DNA of 54,461 nt from an uncultured Collinsella sp. (GCA_902494535.1 CABUTO010000010.1:1-54461); one strand, 5' to 3'; counted from the first letter of the stretch, positions 41,181-50,436 are shown. Numbers and translations are program-made. The notes: generated by a model from the sequence alone, not told the origin.

Positions 41181-41897
41181 ATGTCGGGCTTGGGAACAAT
41201 CATCAACGTTGTGCTTTTAGTTGCGGGCGGTCTTTTAGGATTAGCGGGCGGGCGCTTCATTACACCGCGCATCCAAGACACGCTCATGAAAGCATCGGGG
41301 CTGTGCGTCCTGTTTATCGGCCTGGGCGGCACCATGCAAAAGATGCTCATCATCGATGGAAAGGCACTAGCGACCACCGGTACCACCATGCTCATCGTCT
41401 CGTTCGCCCTCGGCTCGCTCATCGGCGAGGCCGTCAACTTGGAAGCCGCCATCGAGAACCTTGGCGAATGGCTCAAGCGCAAGACTGGCAGTGAGGGCGA
41501 TAACGAGTTCACCAACGCTTTTGTCTCGACATCGCTGACCGTCTGCATCGGTGCCATGGCTATCGTGGGATCAATCCAAGACGGCCTGCTTGGCGACTGG
41601 TCAACGCTTGCCCTCAAGGGCGCACTGGACTGCATCATCGTCTGCACCATGACGGCCTCGCTTGGCCGCGGCTGCATCTTCTCCGCCCTGCCCGTCGCCG
41701 TGTTCCAGGGGACGATTACGCTGTTTGCCGGCGCGCTCTCCCCCATCATGACCACAGCAGCCCTCAACAGCCTTTCGCTCGTAGGATCCATGCTCATCTT
41801 CTGCGTCGGCGTCAATCTCATCCGTCCTCAGACCTTCCGCACGGCCAATATGCTTCCCTCCGTCGTCATCGCCGTTATCTACGCCCTCCTGTTCTAA
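41181..41897 (+). CDS. DUF554 family membrane protein
   Basis: This 238-residue protein has about seven hydrophobic segments and fits DUF554 (YdfK/YqgA-like), a family of inner-membrane proteins of unknown role, possibly transporters. Typical pieces are GTIINVVLLVAGGLLGL at the start, KASGLCVLFIGLGGTMQKM, FVSTSLTVCIGAMAIVGSIQDGL and the C-terminal GVNLI. Start ATG at 41181-41183 with AGGAGG 6 nt upstream; the open frame begins 23 codons earlier without a site. Single gene. Confidence 0.88.
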   Translation: MSGLGTIINVVLLVAGGLLGLAGGRFITPRIQDTLMKASGLCVLFIGLGGTMQKMLIIDGKALATTGTTMLIVSFALGSLIGEAVNLEAAIENLGEWLKRKTGSEGDNEFTNAFVSTSLTVCIGAMAIVGSIQDGLLGDWSTLALKGALDCIIVCTMTASLGRGCIFSALPVAVFQGTITLFAGALSPIMTTAALNSLSLVGSMLIFCVGVNLIRPQTFRTANMLPSVVIAVIYALLF

Positions 41898-41942
41898 ATC
41901 TATCTACGCAGCGGTATCTCGAACATCTGTTTGATGCTGTGC

Positions 41943-41984
41943 TATGATATGAGGTCACCGTAGCTGCGTTCGAGAGGAGGAGCG
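41943..41984 (+). promoter_or_regulatory. putative promoter and RBS of terB-N gene
   Basis: TATGAT at about 41944-41949 may be a -10 box with a weak -35. GAGAGGAGG ends 4 nt before the GTG start at 41985. Confidence 0.4.
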
Positions 41985-43745
41985 GTGGCCGACCAGGACA
42001 TCAAGATGCTCATCGAGCGCATTATGGCCGAGGCCCGGACCCATCAGTCCGCCCGCTTCTCAAACGAAATCTACGCAGACGAGCCGATTCTCAAAACCGG
42101 CCGACAGATGCAGAATTTCCTCCCCGACCAGTACCGTAAAATGCGCGAGATATCGCGCTGGCAGGATGACCCCAAGAGCGGTGCGGGCCGCTGGCTTTCG
42201 GAAGCCGAGCTTTTTTACCGCCAGGGCCTGCTGATGGCCGACTTTGAGGATGACTGTCCCTACAACGGCACCTTTAAGTCGTACTTTCCCACCTACAACG
42301 CCATGAGCGACCGGCAGCTGCGCGGCTACTTTACCTGGCGCGCCCAAGTGCGCCGCGGGACCGTCGAGGAAACGTCTACGTCCTTTGCCTTTCTGTATCT
42401 CTATGAGCTGATTTGCGGCATCGGCGTAGATAACCCGCTCGATGGTTTTAACAAGATCAAGGCCTTTTGGGATGCCTACCGCGCCTTCGAGCCCGGCATC
42501 GACCGGTTTGCACGCGTGTGGTTGCAGGACTACGCCGTGTTCCACGGGCTTGACCCCAAGCTGCTTCGTGATTCTAAAACCGTCATGTTCGATAACGCCC
42601 TTATCGAGCTGCGGCGCGCGGCACGAGACCTTGTACCAGCACCGGCGCCGTCCGGCCAGACCCCTACGCGTCGCAAAACCTCCGAGCCCACGCTCCCCCT
42701 TCCGCCCGATGAGGTGCGCGAGGAGCGACTCATGGCCGCCATCAACGCCCTCTCCACGTACAACCTAAGTAACTCGCGGCTCGACCGCAGCCACCACCGC
42801 GATCTGCGCCACGTGGCATGCGCCGTGTATGTCCGCATGGCGCGCTACTATGACACGCACCGAAAGACCGGCATCGTGGCGAGTTTATTTGGGGAGGAGA
42901 CGGCCATGCCCTACACCATGTTTGCCTCGGCCGTATTCTTTGCGCCCGAGCGCCACGAGGACTGCGAATACCGCCTGGACCCTATCCATATCTACCGTTG
43001 CCAAAACGGCTTTTGGGAATGCATGCGTATCCACGGTAGTAGGCAAAAGAGCAGCAAGCTCGGTGAAATGATGCGCGCCTGCGACCAACGCCTGCGCCTG
43101 GCGCTGGACCCCGCCCATCCCCTTAAGGAAGAAAAGGTCCCCAAATATCTGGCCAAGATTATCGATGACGAGATTGTGGCATGGCTTTCGTGGGACGCCG
43201 CACACCAGCCCGTCAAAATCGATATCGATCTGAGTCAGCTGGGGCACATTCGGAACGCCGCTGCGCAAACGCGCGAAGCGCTTTTGATCGATGAAGAGCG
43301 CGAGGACGGCGCACCTGTGGAAGCCGAGGCAGCGGGCTCAGGGCAACCGGAAGCTAAGCCCGTAGCCGACGCGATTGTCGAACCGGTCGCGGCACCCATT
43401 CGGCAGGACGAGGCCGACGAGCCGACCATATCCACCGAACAGTTTGGTGTCGTGGCACCGCTTCTTGCGCCGACGCCCGCGTTCGCAGCGGCAGCGCCCG
43501 CTGACGCCACGAACGAACTCGCGCCTGCCGCAAACGCCTATCTCAGCGCACTGCTCGAGCACAACGCAGTACAGGCGGAATCGGCGGTAGTGCAATCGGG
43601 GCAGAGCGAGGACATGCTCGTCGATACCATCAACGAGGCGCTCTTTGACCTGGTGGGTGACACCGTAATTGAATTTGGCGCGGCAGGACCGCAAATTATC
43701 GAGGACTACGAAGCAGACGTGAGAGGATACCTAGACCATGAGTGA
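41985..43745 (+). CDS. TerB-N / TerB-C-like domain protein
   Basis: This 586-residue cytoplasmic protein seems to contain a TerB-N type domain over about residues 50-260: DCPYNGTFKSYFPTYNAMSDRQLRGYFTWR (read in two parts) and LYLYELICGIG are its marks. A Pro/Ala-rich, variable stretch lies at about 445-545. The C-terminal 40 residues (EALFDLVGDTVIEFG..., IIEDYEADVRGYL) look like the end of TerB-C domains. Such proteins are linked by comparative genomics to Ter stress systems and to ATPase-helicase pairs. GTG start with a strong site. It overlaps the ATPase gene by 8 bp, so the two are translated together. Confidence 0.85.
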   Translation: MADQDIKMLIERIMAEARTHQSARFSNEIYADEPILKTGRQMQNFLPDQYRKMREISRWQDDPKSGAGRWLSEAELFYRQGLLMADFEDDCPYNGTFKSYFPTYNAMSDRQLRGYFTWRAQVRRGTVEETSTSFAFLYLYELICGIGVDNPLDGFNKIKAFWDAYRAFEPGIDRFARVWLQDYAVFHGLDPKLLRDSKTVMFDNALIELRRAARDLVPAPAPSGQTPTRRKTSEPTLPLPPDEVREERLMAAINALSTYNLSNSRLDRSHHRDLRHVACAVYVRMARYYDTHRKTGIVASLFGEETAMPYTMFASAVFFAPERHEDCEYRLDPIHIYRCQNGFWECMRIHGSRQKSSKLGEMMRACDQRLRLALDPAHPLKEEKVPKYLAKIIDDEIVAWLSWDAAHQPVKIDIDLSQLGHIRNAAAQTREALLIDEEREDGAPVEAEAAGSGQPEAKPVADAIVEPVAAPIRQDEADEPTISTEQFGVVAPLLAPTPAFAAAAPADATNELAPAANAYLSALLEHNAVQAESAVVQSGQSEDMLVDTINEALFDLVGDTVIEFGAAGPQIIEDYEADVRGYLDHE

Positions 43746-45042
43746 TACCGCACCCGCAGCACCCCGTGTACCCAAACGCGTCGCCGCCGTCATTCTTAAC
43801 TCGCTCAAGGGCGGCGTGGTCCCGCGCATCGGCCTTCCCTACATTACCGTAGGGCGCGAGGTCGAGATCCGCGCCCTGCTTACCGATCTGAGTCTCATCG
43901 CCGATGGCGGCGCAAGCTTCCGTTTTTTAGTCGGTCGCTACGGCGCCGGCAAGAGCTTTTTGCTCCAGACCATCCGCACGCACGCCATGGGCGAGGGATT
44001 CGTCGTCGCTGATGCCGACCTGTCGCCCGAGCGCCGTCTGCAGGGCGGTCAGGGACAGGGCCTTGCCACCTACCGCGAGCTCATCCGCAATATATCGACC
44101 AAGACGCGCCCCGAGGGCGGTGCGCTCAACCTTATTTTGGATCGCTGGGTCGCCTCGTGTGCCGATGTCGACGAGTCGATCGTCAATACCCAACTGGCCC
44201 CGCTCGAGGAGATGGTCCACGGCTTCGACTTCGCCCGCATGCTCCGCCGCTATCGCATGGCTGTCTCGGAGGGTAACGAAGAAGCTATGAGTCGCGTGAC
44301 CAAATGGATCCGCGGCGAATACCGCACCAAGAGCGAGGCTCGCGCCGAGTTGGGCTCCTCGACCATCATCAGCGATGACGACTGGTACGACTACGTTAAG
44401 CTCATTGCACGCTTTTTGGTCTGCAGCGGATACAAGGGCATGCTGGTGCTCATCGACGAACTCGTGAATCTGTACAAGATTCCCAACGCGATCACGCGCC
44501 AATACAACTACGAGAAGATCCTGACTATGTACAACGACACGCTCCAGGGCAAGGCGCAGTACCTGGGCATGATCATGGGCGGCACTCCAACCTCTATCGA
44601 AGACCGCCGCCGAGGCGTGTTCTCCTACGAGGCCCTGCGCAGCCGACTCGCTCAGGGCCGCTTTGCGCGCGAGGACCTTAAGGACATGCTCGCGCCCATC
44701 ATCCGTCTGCAGCCACTCACCTACGAGGAGTTGCTGGTGCTGATCGAAAAACTCATGCAAATTCACGCCGGTTACTTTGGCTGGACGCCCACGCTTACCG
44801 AGAACGACTTGGTGGACTTCCTCAAGATCGAGTTCGGTCGTGTGGGAGCCGACACGCATCTGACGCCGCGCGAGGTCATTCGCGACTTTATCGAGCTGCT
44901 CGACATCCTGTGCCAGAACCCCGATGCTAACGTAGCCGAGCTGCTGCAAAGCGTCGGTGGCGACGCGCTAGCGCCGGCAGCCGCAACAGGCGACACCGGC
45001 ACCGCAGACGGCGACCGCAACTTCGCCGAATTCACCATCTAA
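43738..45042 (+). CDS. BrxD-type ATP-binding protein (DUF2791)
   Basis: The 434-residue P-loop ATPase matches the BREX ATP-binding domain family DUF2791, called BrxD in type 2 BREX (Pgl) systems. Walker A is VGRYGAGKSFLL (residues 65-76), and Walker B MLVLIDELVNLYK at about 236-248. The GMIMGGTPTSIEDRRRG and RFAREDLKDMLAPIIRL segments are conserved-looking arginine/sensor stretches of the STAND/AAA-like fold. It overlaps the TerB-type gene and precedes the helicase by 116 bp. Probable role: ATP-dependent step in DNA surveillance or maintenance, by analogy. No methylase or PglZ is present. Confidence 0.88.
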   Translation: MSDTAPAAPRVPKRVAAVILNSLKGGVVPRIGLPYITVGREVEIRALLTDLSLIADGGASFRFLVGRYGAGKSFLLQTIRTHAMGEGFVVADADLSPERRLQGGQGQGLATYRELIRNISTKTRPEGGALNLILDRWVASCADVDESIVNTQLAPLEEMVHGFDFARMLRRYRMAVSEGNEEAMSRVTKWIRGEYRTKSEARAELGSSTIISDDDWYDYVKLIARFLVCSGYKGMLVLIDELVNLYKIPNAITRQYNYEKILTMYNDTLQGKAQYLGMIMGGTPTSIEDRRRGVFSYEALRSRLAQGRFAREDLKDMLAPIIRLQPLTYEELLVLIEKLMQIHAGYFGWTPTLTENDLVDFLKIEFGRVGADTHLTPREVIRDFIELLDILCQNPDANVAELLQSVGGDALAPAAATGDTGTADGDRNFAEFTI

Positions 45043-45080
45043 CCTGCCAAAAAGGGACAGGTTTATTTTGGCAGGTTTTA
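45041..45080 (+). terminator. hairpin between ATPase and helicase genes
   Basis: AACCTGCCAAAA and TTTTGGCAGGTT form a perfect 12-bp stem starting at the ATPase stop codon and ending in TTTTAT. An alternative stem AACCTG/CAGGTT (45041-45063) uses the same left arm. It may act as a partial terminator that lowers helicase expression. Confidence 0.6.
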
Positions 45081-45158
45081 TCTGGGCGAACGTTGAGACT
45101 GTAATGCAGCAAGCCGTTGCCAGCCGCGTTGAGAGATTCGTTTTTGAGAGGAGGCCCC

Positions 45159-47603
45159 GTGAACGCCTTTGACCGCTACGCCCCGTTTATCCAAGACTTC
45201 ATCTACTCCCACGATTGGGAGAGCTTGCGCTCTATCCAGGTTGCGGCGGCAGATGCCATCTTTAACACGCAGGACAATGTGCTCCTGACGGCATCCACGG
45301 CTTCCGGCAAAACCGAGGCAGCCTTTTTTCCCATCCTGACCGAGTTTTGGGAGAGGCCGCCCGCAAGCGTGGGCGCCCTCTACATTGGCCCCCTCAAGGC
45401 GCTCATCAATGACCAATTCGTCCGCCTCAACGATCTGTGCGAAGAAGCCGATATCCCTGTCTGGCACTGGCATGGCGATGTCTCGCAGTCGCACAAGGCT
45501 AAGCTCATCAAAAAACCGAGCGGCATCTTGCAGATTACGCCCGAGTCACTCGAGGCGCTCCTGATCCATAAGCACATGGCGATCCCTCGTATATTCTGCG
45601 ACCTGCGCTATGTGGTTATCGACGAAGTCCATTCGCTCATGCGCGGCGACCGCGGCGGGCAGACGCTCTGCCTTATCGAGCGGCTCTCGCGCATGGCAGG
45701 CGTGCAGCCCCGCCGCATCGGTCTGTCGGCAACCATCGGCGACCCCGAGCGCACGGGCGCCTTCCTGTCGCAGGGGACGGGACGCAACTGCGTCATCCCC
45801 CGTTTTGAGGAGCCGCGCCGCGTGTGGCGCATCTCCATGGAGCACTTCTACAACTCGGGTCCCCAGGCGCAGCAGCGAGGATTCGCGAGCACAGGTCCGC
45901 AGGAAGCTGAGGTGCTCGCATGCGAGCGCATTGAGGCAGCGGCACCAGCGGCACTGCCCGCCGGCGCCCAAGACATGCGTCACAGCGGACAGCTCACACA
46001 AGAGGAGCGCCGTCAACGTCGCGAGCGGGCACGGGGCAAGGCCGCTCCCAAAGACCGTCGCACCTCCTCGGTCCCCGAGGGCGAAGTCGACATCCCACGA
46101 GCGACCGAGCAGGCGCTTCTCAACCCCACCGACACGGCGCCCGACAACGCCGACCCCGGTATGGGCTATATCTTTGAGCATACGCGCGGCCGCAAGTGCC
46201 TGGTCTTTGCCAACTCGCGCGAGGAGGCAGAGGCCGTGTGCTCCATGCTGCGCAGCTACTGCGAAAGTCGACACGAGCCCGACCGCTTTCTCATCCATCA
46301 CGGCAATCTTTCGGCATCGCTGCGCGAGACGGCCGAGGAGCTCATGCGCGACGAGGAGCAGGCGCAGACAACCGTCACCACCTCTACGCTGGAGCTCGGT
46401 ATCGATATCGGCCGCCTGGAGCGCGCCTTCCAGATTGACGCGCCGTTTACCGTCAGCTCCTTTTTGCAGCGCATGGGGCGCACAGGCCGTCGCGACCTTC
46501 CGCCCGAGATGTGGTTTGTCATGCGCGAGGAAGAACCCGAGCCGCGCACGATGATGCCCGAAACCATTCCCTGGAAGCTCCTGCAGGGTATCGCGCTCGT
46601 ACAACTCTATCGCGAGGAAAAGTGGGTCGAGCCGCCCGAGCTCGATCGACTCCCCTACAGCCTGCTCTATCACCAGACTATGTCGACCCTCGCCAGCACC
46701 GGCGAGCTCACGCCGGCCGAACTAGCCCAGCGCGTGCTCACGCTCAGTTATTTCCACCGTGTCTCGGCAGACGATTACCGTGTGCTGCTACGTCACCTCA
46801 TTAAGATCGACCATATCCAGGTCACCGAAGGTGGCGGGCTCATCGTGGGTCTCGCGGGCGAGCGCATCATCAACAACTTTAAGTTCTACGCTGTGTTCCA
46901 AGAAAACGAGGAGTTCACCGTTCGCAGCGAATCGGCCGAGCTGGGCACGATTGTTAATCCGCCCCCGCCCGGTGAGCGCATCGCCATCGCCGGACACTGC
47001 TGGATTGTCGAGGAAGTGGACTGGAAGCGTCACACTGTCTTTGCCACGCAGGTCAAGGGCCGGGTGCCGGCCTACTTTGGCGACTGCCCCGGTGACATCA
47101 ATACACACGTACTCGAGCGTATGCGCAAGGCGCTCAACGAGCACGCGGCATATCCGTACCTTATGGGTAACGCGCGGGCCCGCTTGGCGCAGGCTCGCCA
47201 TACGGCCAAGCTTTCGGGTGCGGGAACCAAGCCGCTCATTAACCTGGGAGGCGACACCTGGGTGCTCTTCCCCTGGCTGGGCAGTTACGCCTTTTTGGCG
47301 CTCGAACGCATGCTCAAGATTAAGTGTGCCGCGGAGCTGGGCCTTCGCGGACTCGACCCGTCACGCCCGTACTTTATGCAGTTTAAGATGAAGGCCGACG
47401 AGGAGACGTTCTTTGAGGTGCTCGCCGCCGAGGCCGAGAAGGACTTCGATCCTATCGAGCTCGTCTATCCCGGCGAGGTGCCTTACTTTGATCGCTACGA
47501 CGAGTACGTTCCCGAAGAGCTCGTGCGCAAGGGCTTTGCCGAAGGCGTGCTCGACATAGAGGGCATGAAGCAGCGCGTTCTCGGCTGGCGCGACCACGCC
47601 TAA
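45159..47603 (+). CDS. Lhr-like DEAD/DEAH helicase (BrxHI type)
   Basis: This 814-residue superfamily 2 helicase has motif I STASGKTE (46-53), DEVH (155-158), LSATIGDPERT, LVFANSREEAE, the TSTLELGIDIGRLERAFQID block and QRMGRTGRR. The C-terminal half has the Lhr-type winged-helix and beta-barrel pattern (GHCWIVEEVDW, FATQVKGRVPAYFGD). Lhr-like helicases named BrxHI accompany BrxD in type 2 BREX. Residues around 240-320 form an unusual charged, Ala/Arg-rich insert between the two helicase lobes. GTG at 45159-45161 after AGAGGAGG. Third gene of the TerB-BrxD-helicase unit. Confidence 0.92.
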   Translation: MNAFDRYAPFIQDFIYSHDWESLRSIQVAAADAIFNTQDNVLLTASTASGKTEAAFFPILTEFWERPPASVGALYIGPLKALINDQFVRLNDLCEEADIPVWHWHGDVSQSHKAKLIKKPSGILQITPESLEALLIHKHMAIPRIFCDLRYVVIDEVHSLMRGDRGGQTLCLIERLSRMAGVQPRRIGLSATIGDPERTGAFLSQGTGRNCVIPRFEEPRRVWRISMEHFYNSGPQAQQRGFASTGPQEAEVLACERIEAAAPAALPAGAQDMRHSGQLTQEERRQRRERARGKAAPKDRRTSSVPEGEVDIPRATEQALLNPTDTAPDNADPGMGYIFEHTRGRKCLVFANSREEAEAVCSMLRSYCESRHEPDRFLIHHGNLSASLRETAEELMRDEEQAQTTVTTSTLELGIDIGRLERAFQIDAPFTVSSFLQRMGRTGRRDLPPEMWFVMREEEPEPRTMMPETIPWKLLQGIALVQLYREEKWVEPPELDRLPYSLLYHQTMSTLASTGELTPAELAQRVLTLSYFHRVSADDYRVLLRHLIKIDHIQVTEGGGLIVGLAGERIINNFKFYAVFQENEEFTVRSESAELGTIVNPPPPGERIAIAGHCWIVEEVDWKRHTVFATQVKGRVPAYFGDCPGDINTHVLERMRKALNEHAAYPYLMGNARARLAQARHTAKLSGAGTKPLINLGGDTWVLFPWLGSYAFLALERMLKIKCAAELGLRGLDPSRPYFMQFKMKADEETFFEVLAAEAEKDFDPIELVYPGEVPYFDRYDEYVPEELVRKGFAEGVLDIEGMKQRVLGWRDHA

Positions 47604-47629
47604 GACCAGTCTTTTTGGGACGGGGAAAC

Positions 47630-48508
47630 TTATTTGTCGTGAAGGACGGTGCCGAGAAAGTCGGTGTCGAAGGGCACGGCTTCGGCAAAGGCGTAGTTGC
47701 CGTCGCTGGCGATGAGCAGGTAGTTTTCCTCGCCGCCGAACTTCGCATCGCCACATGGGACCACCCAGGCGTGGGCGAATACCTCGAGTGCCGTGGCAGC
47801 GCAATCGCGCAGGAACGTCACATCGCTCCCCTCGCTTGCGCTCACGATATTGGCAACGTAGACGCCACCGAAATTTAGGCTGCCCCGCACCAAACGCAAC
47901 GCTTCAACCGTCGCCAGCTCGCGTACGGGCTCGGCACCGCCAAAGCAATCGCTCACGACCACGTCGTAGCGACGATGGCCCACACTCGTCACACCCAGAT
48001 ACGAGCGAGCCTCAGCAGTAATCACCCGCAAGCGGTCGCCCACCGTGCGCTCCAGCTCGTCCAGATAGAACCAACGGCGCGCCAGGCGCGTAATCTCTCC
48101 GTCATACTCGATGACGTCCATGCGCAAGCCCTCGTGCGACATCAGCGCGAACTTGGGATAGGCAAACCCGCCGCCGCCCAGCATCAGCATACGGTTGATA
48201 CCGTGACCATAAGCGTCGCGCATCGCATCCTCGGCCTCAAACACGTCGTCAAACGCGCGATAGTACGCAAAGACGGGCTCCGCCCAGCGCTCGCCGACGT
48301 AACTCGCGCTTTGGTAGACGCCGCCTTGCACCAATACGCGGACTTCGTCACCGCTCTCGTCGTGCACGCGTTTCACACGCGCCAACCCATTGCGGGTTCG
48401 CGCAACTTGCAGACAGGCAGCACGAACAGCGACAGCGGCCGCACCAAGCGCCGCGGCTCCCAGAGCAACGCCGGCAACGACGCCGGCAGAAACACTCGGC
48501 TTGTTCAT
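47630..48508 (-). CDS. spermidine synthase-like methyltransferase fold protein
   Basis: The 292-residue protein starts with a hydrophobic stretch (about 8-31, Ala/Val/Gly-rich) that could anchor it to the membrane, followed by a spermidine-synthase-like Rossmann domain. Marks are MLMLGGGGFAYPKFAL (cofactor loop), VIEYDGEITRLARRWF and YDVVVSDCFGG. Classic SpeE has a catalytic Asp in DxxDP; here the corresponding SDCFGG lacks the Pro and the acidic pair, so polyamine synthesis is doubtful. Its start follows the Elp3 stop codon directly (48508/48509), so the genes form an operon. Confidence 0.82.
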   Translation of the reverse strand: MNKPSVSAGVVAGVALGAAALGAAAVAVRAACLQVARTRNGLARVKRVHDESGDEVRVLVQGGVYQSASYVGERWAEPVFAYYRAFDDVFEAEDAMRDAYGHGINRMLMLGGGGFAYPKFALMSHEGLRMDVIEYDGEITRLARRWFYLDELERTVGDRLRVITAEARSYLGVTSVGHRRYDVVVSDCFGGAEPVRELATVEALRLVRGSLNFGGVYVANIVSASEGSDVTFLRDCAATALEVFAHAWVVPCGDAKFGGEENYLLIASDGNYAFAEAVPFDTDFLGTVLHDK

Positions 48509-50416
48509 CTAGAGCTCCTTTTGCAGATAGAGTCCATGATCGTAAAAACCCAAATGGCGATAGTACTCGCGCGTACCAATCGCGCTGATCACGTTGACGC
48601 GCGCATAGCCGGCATCCCGGGCAATCTCGGACGCACGCTCTACGAGTAAACGCCCCAACCCGTGATGCTGCGCCGCCTGGCCCTGGTCGCCCACGCGTGC
48701 CGCCATGCCATACACGTGTACCTCGCGAATCATCGCCTCGTCCGGCGACGTCGGCAACTCGTCCGCATGCGCGGCAACAAACGAATGGTCGGGCAGCGAC
48801 AACCGCAAAAAGCCCGCGATCTTGCCCTGCGGCGTCACCCACTGCAAAAAGCGCTCGTGCGTCACCGGCGTCTCGTACGCCACCTCCTCATCAAGAGAAA
48901 GCTCATCCAAGTCGGCACCCGCCGTACTGATCTCGCGATAGCGAATCTCGCGCACCGTCGCACCGTCACCCCGAGCAGCCAGGCGGTTCTCAACGAGCTG
49001 ACGCAGGTTGGGTTTCTTGTTGCCCACCATAATGTCGTCGGAACTAAAGTCGCGGATCATGCGACTAATACGGCAGAACGCCGGCGTCACCACGATGTCA
49101 TCGGCCAGCACGTCGAGCAGCTCCTCCTCGGTATAGGGGCGCCACTCGCCGAGCTCGTAGCAGCCCACCAGACGCGAGCCCTCGATGAGCGCACACGGGT
49201 AGACCTTGACCTCGTCGGGCATAAAGGCCCCTTCGGTCATAAAGCGCTCGTAGTCGCGCTTGTCCCCCTCGGGCGTGGCGCCCAGCAGGTTAAGCATAAA
49301 ATGCGCATGGATCTTAAAGCCAAACAATCGTGCAAGCGAAAACGCCCGCTCGATCTGAGCCACCGAAATGCGACGCTCGTTGATATCGAGCAGGTGCTGG
49401 TCGAGACTCTGGATACCCATCTGAATCTTGGTGCAGCCCAGGCGGCGGATGAGCGTGAGGGCCTGCGGCGTTACGGCATCGGGGCGCGTCTCGATAACGA
49501 GCCCCACCACGCGATGCTTCGCCGTCTCGTTGATGCGCTGCTGACGCTCGAGCTCCTCCATCGTTGCCGTCTGCCACTCAGTGACCTCGCCCCACGGCGT
49601 ACCGGGACCGTACAGACGACGCACCGCACGGTTATAGCCGCCCACGGCAGCATCCACACGCCCCTGCTCGTCGGCAACGCCGGCAGCAAGCTCGACCTCG
49701 TCTGTCGCAATGCCGGCGGCCCGATAGCGCTCGCGGCGCTCCGCCACCACCGGCGGCAGCGCATCGGCGGGCGCGTCATCGAGCAGGCGCTCTGCCTCGG
49801 CACGGCTGATGCCCGGACGCGCCAACATGGGGTTTGCCGCCACGCTCGCCACCGCATCATCATTGAGCGCCCGGAAGAGCTCCGACATAAACCATGCCTG
49901 ATAGCCTTCCGGATAGTCGCTCCAAGTACCGCCAAGAACGATAAGCTCGATCTTGTCGGTTGCATGCCCCATTTGCGAAAGCGCGGTCAAACGAGCACTC
50001 ACCTGCAAATACGGATCAAAGCAATTTTGCTCCGCACGGGCGCACGCCGGCTCGGCGTGCAGGTAGCTTTTGGGCATGCGCAGATCGTTGGGGCAAAACA
50101 GGCAATCGCCCGAGCATGGCCAGGGCTTGGTGATGACGGTAATGGTCGCCACGCCCGAAGCCGTGCGACGAGGCTTCATGCGCAGGACCTGCAGCAGTTG
50201 ACGTTCCAGATCGGCATCAACATTCCACGCAGCCCACCGAGCCGGCTCCTCACGTTTAACCCGCTGGTAAAACGGCAGCAGACGGCGCTTGGCCAAATCG
50301 CGTTTGTCGGCACCCTCACGGCGCGCCTCGGCATGTATCAGTTTGACGAGTGCCTTGTCGTCCACGGTCTCGCCGCGACGCAGGGCCTCAAGTATGTTCA
50401 AGATAATCTGTTCCAT
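48509..50416 (-). CDS. elp3: bacterial Elp3: radical SAM/GNAT tRNA-modifying enzyme
   Basis: This 635-residue enzyme adds a carboxymethyl-type group to U34 of tRNA anticodons. The radical SAM domain has KPWPCSGDCLFCPND, with Cys101, Cys105 and Cys108 spaced CxxxCxxC, then IELIVLGGTWSDYP and VVGLVIETRPD. The C-terminal GNAT domain (about 545-635) carries the acetyl-CoA motif QHHGLGRLL and ends YYRHLGFYDHGLYLQKEL. The length is that of an Elp3 of archaeal and bacterial type. Elp3 is patchy in bacteria, so it is worth noting in this genome. Starts at ATG 50416 and precedes the SpeE-like gene. Confidence 0.93.
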   Translation of the reverse strand: MEQIILNILEALRRGETVDDKALVKLIHAEARREGADKRDLAKRRLLPFYQRVKREEPARWAAWNVDADLERQLLQVLRMKPRRTASGVATITVITKPWPCSGDCLFCPNDLRMPKSYLHAEPACARAEQNCFDPYLQVSARLTALSQMGHATDKIELIVLGGTWSDYPEGYQAWFMSELFRALNDDAVASVAANPMLARPGISRAEAERLLDDAPADALPPVVAERRERYRAAGIATDEVELAAGVADEQGRVDAAVGGYNRAVRRLYGPGTPWGEVTEWQTATMEELERQQRINETAKHRVVGLVIETRPDAVTPQALTLIRRLGCTKIQMGIQSLDQHLLDINERRISVAQIERAFSLARLFGFKIHAHFMLNLLGATPEGDKRDYERFMTEGAFMPDEVKVYPCALIEGSRLVGCYELGEWRPYTEEELLDVLADDIVVTPAFCRISRMIRDFSSDDIMVGNKKPNLRQLVENRLAARGDGATVREIRYREISTAGADLDELSLDEEVAYETPVTHERFLQWVTPQGKIAGFLRLSLPDHSFVAAHADELPTSPDEAMIREVHVYGMAARVGDQGQAAQHHGLGRLLVERASEIARDAGYARVNVISAIGTREYYRHLGFYDHGLYLQKEL

Positions 50417-50436
50417 GCCCCCATTGTAAAGGCAAA

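Noticed and set aside
41985..47603. Complete BREX type 2 system
   Set aside because: Only BrxD- and BrxHI-like genes are present; no PglX methylase, PglZ or PglW/PglY gene is seen in the window.
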